From Sphingobacteriaceae bacterium UBA2059 (GTDB taxonomy: Bacteria > Bacteroidota > Bacteroidia > Sphingobacteriales > Sphingobacteriaceae), in assembly GCA_002332615.1 (NCBI GenBank), contig DDAL01000013.1, positions 3,081 through 10,360 of the forward strand: a stretch of 7,280 bases of DNA, read 5' to 3'. Below, in pieces: positions 7,247-7,280 of this stretch. The stretch's first letter is position 1; every line of letters begins with the position of its first letter. Both the position numbers and the translations under genes were made by a program. The notes under the pieces were generated by a model that ran no database searches, had not been told where the DNA came from, and worked only from the letters and a program-made list of their open reading frames with translations.

Positions 7247-7278
7247 TTTGTGTTGGGTTAAAAAATGCTGTATATTTG
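7247..7278 (+). promoter_or_regulatory. Strong Bacteroidota-type promoter reading out of the window
   Basis: TTTG (7247-7250) is followed after 20 bp by TATATTTG (7271-7278) and then CA, a full match to TTTG-N19/20-TAnnTTTG. The transcription start would fall just beyond position 7280. The 107 bp between the GH20 stop and this promoter hold no gene or clear signal. The promoter implies a new plus-strand transcription unit directly to the right, separate from the GH3-GH20 operon. Confidence 0.75.
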
Positions 7279-7280
7279 CA

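Noticed and set aside
1..7280. Search for tRNA or rRNA genes, CRISPR repeats, insertion sequences and riboswitches.
   Set aside because: No repeat-spacer pattern, transposase, tRNA-like cloverleaf or rRNA-like stretch was noticed, and the intergenic regions (at most 168 bp) are accounted for by promoters, operators and terminators.

Overview
The window looks like chromosomal DNA of a member of the Bacteroidota, most likely of the Sphingobacteriaceae or Chitinophagaceae type (inference). The signs are promoters of the TTTG-N19/20-TAnnTTTG form, A/T-rich start regions without clear Shine-Dalgarno sequences, a TonB-dependent receptor with an N-terminal carboxypeptidase-regulatory-like domain, and secreted GH3 and GH20 exo-glycosidases. 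The taxonomic level is a judgement from these features, not a database result.

Left part, minus strand: a 755-residue TonB-dependent outer-membrane receptor of the iron/siderophore (FecA-like) type fills 44-2311 and is followed by a perfect 10-bp GC hairpin at the window edge (1-26). Its short upstream region holds a near-ideal Bacteroidota promoter (2340-2370). A TTAGA-N5-TCTAA inverted repeat (2317-2331) sits just after the expected transcription start, as an iron-type operator would. Upstream of that, also on the minus strand, a 188-residue cytoplasmic protein of unknown function (2437-3003) ends in its own strong intrinsic terminator (2382-2417), so it and the receptor are separate transcription units.

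Right part, plus strand: after a 168-bp divergent intergenic region come a GH3 beta-glycosidase (3172-5547) and, 8 bp later, a GH20 beta-N-acetylhexosaminidase (5556-7139). Both carry signal peptides and intact catalytic residues, and they form a probable two-gene operon of periplasmic exo-enzymes that trim beta-linked oligosaccharides. The intergenic region contains an 18-bp imperfect palindrome with a central CG (3058-3075) that matches the E. coli PurR box at 14 of 16 positions. It overlaps the -33 element of a candidate operon promoter, which suggests control by a LacI-family regulator not encoded here. No SusC/SusD pair is present, so this is not a complete polysaccharide-utilisation locus as seen.

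The window ends with another strong promoter (7247-7278) that fires out to the right toward an unseen gene. I see no RNA gene, CRISPR array, insertion sequence or broken gene. Nothing here amounts to a clearly new multi-gene system. The most rewarding points are the two regulatory sites, the uncharacterised 188-residue protein, and an EF-hand-like loop at the N-terminus of the GH3 enzyme.
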